Below the pieces are notes generated by a model. It saw nothing but the letters and a program-made list of their open reading frames with translations, did not search any database and was not told where the DNA came from. This document shows, in pieces, positions 58,064-64,000 of a DNA stretch of 64,000 nucleotides. The translations under genes and the position numbers were made by a program. Each line of letters begins with the position of its first letter. Position 1 is the stretch's first letter. The stretch is taken from the NCBI GenBank assembly GCA_002104935.1, contig MCGT01000016.1:310001-374000 (forward strand), written 5' to 3'. The DNA comes from Hesseltinella vesiculosa (lineage: Eukaryota; Mucoromycota; Mucoromycetes; Mucorales; Cunninghamellaceae).

Positions 58064-59086
58064 ATGAACATCACACAACTAAGGCCTACTGATCTCTTGT
58101 TGGCCAAAACCAAACCTGCCCTTGTAGCTGTGAGTCCTACTGTCAGCATTGAGTCGGCCTTGGCTATCATGAATGCGAATCGATTCACGTCGCTGCCAAT
58201 TTTTTCCCACAATAGCGCAAACGTTATCAGCATTGTTAATCTGTTTGATATCCTTCTTTATCTTGTGGGAAAGCAATCCACTGTGGAAAAGTCGAAGTTA
58301 CCCACGTCTGATCCTATTGAAAACGTGCTTGGCCTTGACTCTGACCGGGAAAGCTACCGAATGTTCAAGACCGACCGACACGACAAGCTCTTGGACGTAA
58401 GCTTCTTTACCCCATGAACCCGTGACGTGCTTATATTTAGTATTCGTATAGACACTTCGCTACTTTGCAAATGGGGGACATCGATCGCTGGTGGTGAATG
58501 AGGTGGATGAAACAAAAGACCCTTGGTTGCTATCGCAAACAGACATCATCAATCACATCGTACGCGACCCTGGCTGCGTGAAATCGCTGTTGGACATTGA
58601 AGCTTCGGTCCAGGCGTCGGGTTTGCTCACATCTCGCCGTCCCATTTCTGCTGTCTCAGGTCAACAAATCAAAACCATTGATGTGTATCGAAAAATGGCA
58701 GATGAACATCTTAGCGGCATTCCCATACTAGACGATCAAGATCGGTTCATCGGTGACCTGTGCTTGGAAGACATCCCGGCTGCCGATCTCGAGAAGGTGC
58801 AGCTTCTTAATCTGCCAGCTATGGAATTTTTGCAGGCAAGGCACAAAAACATCAAGCGTAGGAGAATGGGCTTGCTCATTTTTTCTCCGTATATTTGCAG
58901 AAAGCAATTCATCGCCAGCCAAATGTTGCTCAAAAGGATACCAGCGTACATGCAATTATGGAGAGCATGATCAAGAACGACACACACAGGGTGTGGATTG
59001 TGGAGAACAACAAGGTCGTAGGCGTTGTATCCATGTCTGACATTATCGCATGCTTGTGCTCCAAGTACCCAGCCTCGCTGTTTTAG
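58064..59086 (+). CDS. CBS-domain protein (Sds23/SNF4-like), 3 exons
   Basis: Exons 58064-58396, 58452-58835 and 58901-59086 give 300 aa. Four CBS-type repeats are visible: SPTVSIESALAIMNANRFTS with LPIF and VISIVNLFDILLYL; LRYFANGGHRSLVVN with QTDIINHIV; IDVYRKMADEHLSGIPILDD with IGDLCLEDI; and VHAIMESMIKNDTHRVWIVE with VVGVVSMSDIIACL. Paired CBS domains usually bind adenine nucleotides. Architecture fits the AMPK-gamma/Sds23 group; the exact orthology is not decided. Intron 2 (58836-58900) starts with GC right after a CAG codon; the next GT would shift the frame. Confidence 0.88.
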
Positions 59087-59339
59087 CATTCAAATTTCAC
59101 GTAATAAAGAAATACGCCTTGGTCATGGAGTACCGTCCTCTAACTCTCAAAGCTCGAGGCACGCTTTTTGGTTTGGTTCGATCCAATGTCAAAATTCTTA
59201 CTGCCATATTTAAAAAAAAAAATTGTATCACAATATGTGTACATCTTGTTTAACTCTTACTTTTTTAAGACTGCATTAGGTTGCTGCTGACAATTCACGG
59301 TATGAACAGCTAACTTCATCTTCGTTCCATGGCTTTTCG

Positions 59340-59915
59340 TCAAAGAAAAACTGCCAGTGGTATCTCCAGAGTACCCACAAAATTGTGGCTTTGACATTTA
59401 ATACTCTGTTGGAGTGTCTTGCTGGTTGCATGATCCAGGTTCGGATGACTGCACCAGCTGGGGGGACGGCCTAACTCCTCTCTTTGCCATACATAGCGCC
59501 ACAGGGTCAACTTCTTTGGGCAGGTCCATAGGTGCAGTGTGTCATCCTTTTCTGTATTACACACCTTGCAGAGTCGCTTTTTATCCTCTGGGTCCATCCA
59601 CCCTTGGCGGATTCGGGTTGGGAGGCAGTCCTGCAATGTTCTCCACCATAGTTGCATTCTAGGGCCTAGGTCTATGTCCTTCCATATGCGTAGCCAGTCT
59701 TTCCGTCCTACCAGGGAGTGCACCTTGGTATCCGGGTGACAGATTTTTTCTTCCAGTAAGCGTCGAACCATTTTGGGTTTTAAAGACGATATGGGTGTCC
59801 ACTTCTTATTTATCCATAGGGCAATCTCCCTATTGGGCTTGGTGCTCCATCCTGGGGCTTGTCTTAATGGTTGTAGCAAGAGGTTCAAGGTAGGGTGAGT
59901 TCGTTTGAGCGACAT
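59340..59915 (-). mobile_element. LINE-type retrotransposon 3' fragment (zf-RVT domain)
   Basis: A 191-aa open stretch holds GRKDWLRIWKDIDLGPRMQL, LWWRTLQDCLPTRI and CKVCNTEKDDTLHLWTCPKK: the zinc-binding domain (CxxC...HxxxxC) found C-terminal to reverse transcriptase in non-LTR elements. The polymerase domain is absent upstream, as expected for a 5'-truncated copy. The rest (TLEIPLAVFL and stop) is at the 3' end. It lies about 0.5 kb beyond the end of the Fanzor gene. Confidence 0.8.
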
Positions 59916-60108
59916 ATTACACTTTATCCAAAAATGAATGTCGGAATACCAAAATAACGAAGTCGTGAAATAACAAAATCAAAAAAAAGTCGCATTGTCG
60001 TGCATCAATTGTGGTGATGAGCACCAAGAGAGAAAAAAAACCGAAGAGTGGAGCTATAATATTTAAGGCATAAGTGTCAGTCTGAAGCAACTAAACCTTA
60101 TACTTGAG

Positions 60109-60330
60109 ATGGATGTGGTACTCACGAAGGCGAAAGGGAGCATACAGTATCAACCAAAAGAAACACCGCTAAGAATAAATAAAAATCGAACGGTGAGTGA
60201 CGAAAGTGATGCTTGGCTATTCCACGAGAGTGAAGCTTACAATACAAGAGGGAAAGGCAGAGCCGTGTACAAAGGGAAGGAAATGTTAGTTCATACTCTT
60301 CGATATGGTTTGAAAATTTACCCTAAATAA
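60109..60330 (+). CDS. Small ORF next to the Fanzor gene, 73 aa
   Basis: ATG at 60109 to TAA at 60330, with a TATAATATTTAA block about 50 bp upstream. The product is hydrophilic and not low-complexity: MDVVLTKAKGSIQYQPKETP, SDESDAWLFHESEAYNT, GKGRAVYKGKEMLVHT. No family recognised. It reads toward the Fanzor stop codon and ends 110 bp from it, so it may belong to the same mobile element, be an independent small gene, or be a relic. Confidence 0.4.
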   Translation: MDVVLTKAKGSIQYQPKETPLRINKNRTVSDESDAWLFHESEAYNTRGKGRAVYKGKEMLVHTLRYGLKIYPK

Positions 60331-60440
60331 AAAGGTAAGGAATCTGCCTTGTCTATTCTCATCTTTCTTACCAAGGACAGACAAAGACGCCTTTGTCGTC
60401 TACATTTGAAAGGTGTAAAATTGAAATCTTCGGGATTTCA

Positions 60441-63400
60441 TCAATGGTTCATTGACTTGGTGAAAACTTCGGGACGAGGTTGCTTCTCTTGTTCCAAATA
60501 TCCCAGGTGCAGAATGTTTTTGGCTGCCGACTTGTCCCGGTTCCAATGGCGTTGGCAAATGTAGCATGTCTTTACAGACCAGAGGGAAACCACGGAATCG
60601 GTCAAAGGGTCAAGAACTCGCGCAAGCGACAGAGATTGCGTGTGGCAGGCACAGCATACCTAAAACCAAGACACTTGTTATGAGCAGCTATTCTTCCCGC
60701 CACCCCAGTTCAGTCTTACTTGACTTGTAAAGCTTTCATTGACCACGCAGACAAGCAGCCGTCCTTCCAACTCGGCTTGCTTGAGTTTTGGCATAATTGA
60801 CATGCGCGTTTTTTTCCCCTTCAGTGTGAAGCCGAACACACCAGAGCCCATCATGACCAGGGGTATTCTTGAAAAGGGTATTTTTTTACTGAATAAAAAA
60901 ATAAAGATTGACGTCAATCTCCGTTATCCCCCCCCTCTCTCTTTTTTACCATTCATACTTACAGTACGTCATGTTCTTTATATTTTTTGCCACCAAACGC
61001 AAAGATGTTCACCATCTCATCCAGGACTTTTTGCTTAGAGACATAGGCCAAAAAGCGCGCATTGGTAAAGGATGAGCCATAAAATTGGTAAAGCACAGGC
61101 AGGGTCTCGCACAGCGACTGGCAATACGATGTCCATCTGGTCGATGACACCGTTTTTTTCGTTGGCAGGCTGTTGAGTGCAATGTTCATCCCAGACTCGG
61201 TGGTTGACAGCTGGCGGTGGTATCGACGTTTTTTATACCCGGATTTGGCGTAAAATTCGTTGTTTGTGAATCGAAGACAATTTTTTTCGGAATCCACTGC
61301 TGTGAAGGGCACCGTGTGCCCTGGGTCAACACCATAGGACCAAAATTCCACCATGTCGTTGTCATCCAAGTCACTCATGACGAGATCAGGCAGGCGTTCT
61401 CGGCTTTTCCGTTCGCACAGGAATTCCAGGGTATGGCCATCGGTTCGTACAAGGTTCCTGAATGCTATTTTGTTCCCTTCAGGGGGCACATCCACATCAT
61501 ACGACCCCAGAGATTCTCGGCTAGGGAAACAAAAAGATTACCACGATGCCCGCTTTTTTTTTTTCTATTCACCTGCCCAAGCTTACCACTGCTCCAGTCG
61601 GACCTTTTTGAAATCCAACGAACTCCAAAATACCAGGAACTTCTTCTTGATCTTTTGATAGTCAGAAAGAACCGGCTGTCTGGGTCGTCCTCGTCTGGAT
61701 GGTTCGTCGTTAGGGCCGTCCATTGCCACAGGATTGCCGACGAACAAATAATCTTCGTATCGAGGTTGTGCACCTGCTTGGTCGAAAATCCGGGCCAGAC
61801 ACTGGGCATCCAGAGTCACAAACTTGCGCGTGAATCGAAGAGCAGGCAGCAGGGTATACATTTTTGTGACATGCATTGTTGAAGCTGTTGTCGTTCTGAA
61901 GCATACTGACGTGTCGATCATATACCGTCCATTCAGGAATTGGCGTGACAACGAGAGTTGTTCACGGGTTCTTGTTACCAATGTTGTCATTCCACTGCGA
62001 AGATAATCGCCAAGCTTTGGGCCAAATCTGACAGGCATCGTCGGATGGTTGACCATTTTGAAAAACGCACGGACAAGGCGGTTTTGCTGCCGGCGGCCCA
62101 GATCATTGAATTGGTCCAAACGCGTAAGCAGCTCCCAGCAGCTCTTGTTGTCAGTATAGTCGACGATTGTTTCTTCGCTCACTACACCAGTGGCTGCATT
62201 ATTGTAGGCTTCCATTTCAGTTATTTTTATTTTTTGGAGGAGGAAGAGATGAGTCCTATTTCCTTTGACACAATTGAGCCTCTTTTTACGCCCTTACCAA
62301 GGAATACATACACGACGGGCAAGTATAAGTTAAACTTGGCTGTTAGATTTTCCAAATTCACAGGCGTCGGCCCTAGGGTCACATTGGAAATCACTGACGC
62401 CACAGCATCTTGCCAGGAAGCATGTGCATACGTAGGAGTTGCTGGTTCGCTGTCAGTCCCGCAGAGAGTGTCGTAGGCAAATGACACCAATTTCTTCAAT
62501 GATTTTTTAGTTGGCTTTTCCTGTTAAGAGGCAAAGATGGAGAGTTGTTTAGTTCCTGTCTTCTTTTCCCTCGCAACTTACATTGGCTGGAATCAAAGAT
62601 CGGAGTTTGAACGCCAAGAAGGTTCGGCAGCGAGGTTCAAATGATTCAGCCAGGCCATTCTTGACCGCTGTGGCTAGGGTCTTGGCCATATGAGCGTATG
62701 TTTGGGAATAGCCAGGTAACGGTTGAACTGTTGGGAGATCCGCGGTTTCGAATGATTGGACATATGCGTGAAAAATGGATTCTGTGTCTTGGGGGAGGTT
62801 CGGATTTTGATTCGTGATGTGACCACCAAGCAGCAACTGCATAACGCCATAAATGTAATCTTGCGAGCCAAAATGGAGAGGGATTGGCTCAGAACCTTCC
62901 AACAGTGTCAGAGCATGATGTTGGGTAAAAAGCATGGCTTTGATCGACAGATCCCGCACATGGTCGACAACGACGTTCACTTCTTGCATCACATTTGCTT
63001 TGGCACGCATTCGCTGCCGTCTGGAATGGCCATAGCATCGCAGGGCATGCTTCAGAGAACAGCGACGGACAAAAGGGGTGTGGTTTGGACCAATGATGTT
63101 GCCCAGAACATCGTCCACATTGGTTTTATGGGCATGGCAGAGGTGGCTGGCAGCATTTCCGTGGTGCTCGCACGCATCATTGCTTCCGTCCGGGAGAATG
63201 CAGTGTGAGCATCGGGGAACGTTGGGATTGGCCCGGGCGGCGTCCAATTGCCGTTGGCCTGCTCTTCTCCCTTGTCTGTTCTGCTGTCTCACAACTGCTT
63301 GGGTTGGTGCCCCATAATGTCCTAGCAGCAAAAAAAAAAAAAACCAGTCAGATATTTCGTTTGACCAATGCTTGTCATGTCAACTTACTGTTGAATGGGC

Positions 63401-63607
63401 AGAGCCGGGAACGACCATCCACATGATCTGTCCTTCCGCATCTGGCACAGGGTGTTCTGCCTGAATGTATTGAAACAAAGCATTCTGTTAGCTGTCCTTG
63501 TTCTGGAGCAAGATCTCACCTTGTCGCTCTTGTTCTTCCTCTCTTTCAATTTTGCGCCGTTTTAGACCCTCCAAATAGGCTCTTTGTTGTAGAATGGTTT
63601 GGGACAT
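60441..63607 (-). CDS. Fanzor (eukaryotic TnpB-like, RuvC nuclease), 8 exons, apparently complete
   Basis: Predicted RNA-guided DNA endonuclease of the TnpB/Cas12 lineage. Exons: 63607-63520, 63460-63389, 63321-62582, 62520-62298, 62193-61587, 61520-60963, 60888-60720, 60659-60441; all phases close, giving 891 aa without a stop. The N-terminus has a zinc knuckle (CARCGRTDHVDGRSRLCP) and a second Cys/His cluster (PRCSHC...CEHH...HLCHAH). RuvC-I is YGVDPGHTVPFTAV (Asp). The C-terminal RuvC/TNB block reads PLVMMGSGVFGFTLKG, then LLVCVVNESFTSQVCCAC, TCYICQRHWNRDKSAAKNI: zinc ribbon of two CxxC pairs and the RuvC-III Asp in NRD. The Glu in VVNE sits where Fanzors carry their displaced catalytic Glu. 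The exon-5 acceptor has an equally in-frame alternative 12 bases upstream. Confidence 0.9.
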
Positions 63608-63673
63608 TGCATAACTACAAGAATAAGGTGAACAAAGTCGAAAGGTAAATGCGTGAAGGAGAAAAAAAAAAGT

Positions 63674-63727
<54 letters not shown>
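63674..63727. repeat. (GA)n microsatellite
   Basis: About 26 GA units, about 65 bp upstream of the Fanzor start codon on its 5' side; on the Fanzor strand it is (TC)n, a pyrimidine tract in the presumed promoter. Confidence 0.95.
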
Positions 63728-63734
<7 letters not shown>

Positions 63735-64000
63735 GAAAACAAACAAAAAAATAAGGCGGAGATGAAAATGGGACGCGCGACTGCAGCTCTGATTGCTCAC
63801 TCAAAAACGTATCTTCTCTCTTTTAGGGCTCTTCGTTTAACCTCATTGATAAACGAAAGTGATTGAGACATTTATTTTACAAGAGATCGGCTGAAGGAAA
63901 GCAAGAACTAAAAATAAGAAAGAGGGAGTGGGTAAACGAGCCTGAAATAATCAAGTAATAAAAACCCTGGGCTTTTCAGGCTTCCATCTTCTTCCTTGGC
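63728..64000. other. Window edge, no gene seen
   Basis: Upstream of the Fanzor gene. No inverted copy of the 59.9-60.4 kb flank was noticed by eye, so the 5' end of any Fanzor-bearing element is not defined. Confidence 0.4.

Noticed and set aside
62756..63208. Plus-strand ORF within the Fanzor locus
   Set aside because: Antisense to the 740-nt Fanzor exon; no motif of its own.
1..64000. tRNA or rRNA genes
   Set aside because: I looked for T-loop-like GGTTCGANTCC with matching acceptor stems and for long conserved rRNA blocks and saw none; a covariance-model scan would be decisive.

Overview
The window is nuclear DNA of an early-diverging fungus, most likely Mucoromycota and probably Mucorales (inference). 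Reasons: dense genes on both strands; about 80 short introns (mostly 50-130 bp) with GT...AG ends and T-rich tracts; conserved fungal and eukaryotic proteins (coronin, epsin, V-ATPase subunit a, eL19, uL16m, PAS kinase); a CHIP orthologue and a 6-pyruvoyl-tetrahydropterin synthase, both absent from budding yeast; and mobile-element relics (SWIM/zinc-ribbon TIR elements, PD-(D/E)XK-like genes, a Fanzor) of kinds common in this phylum. Coding exons were joined by hand, requiring splice signals and a kept reading frame.

1-7 kb: a secreted or surface chitin deacetylase (-), a doubtful small gene (-), and a nine-exon PAS-domain protein kinase (+).

7-17 kb, accessory: a membrane protein followed by a small secreted eight-cysteine protein appears twice (7.4-9.4 and 14.7-16.8 kb). 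Between the copies lie decayed fragments of the PAS kinase gene, a small TIR element with a zinc-ribbon gene relic, and a PD-(D/E)XK-like gene ending in a probable premature stop.

17-27 kb: a coiled-coil protein (-), then a direct duplication of a NiCoT nickel/cobalt transporter. The copy at 19.7-21.1 kb is dead and lacks the metal-binding motif; the copy at 25.4-26.8 kb is intact. Between them sit a nuclease-like fragment, a tandem array of GTAAGT motifs and a 2-kb TIR element with a SWIM zinc-finger gene.

29-46 kb, core genes: bHLH factor (+), mitochondrial ribosomal protein uL16m (+), coronin (+), CHIP E3 ligase (-), epsin (+), CBM21 glycogen-targeting PP1 subunit (+), V-ATPase subunit a (-). 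Several have micro-exons or GC-AG introns.

46-50.7 kb: no gene seen; it holds a 1.2-kb near-palindrome and a copy of a dispersed repeat.

50.7-59.1 kb: two tandem seven-TM proteins (+), eL19 (-), PTPS (-), an alpha/beta hydrolase (-), and a CBS-domain protein (+).

59.3-63.6 kb: a 5'-truncated LINE fragment, a small ORF, and an apparently complete eight-exon Fanzor gene (eukaryotic TnpB relative, candidate RNA-guided nuclease, about 891 aa). The Fanzor is the most interesting object in the window.
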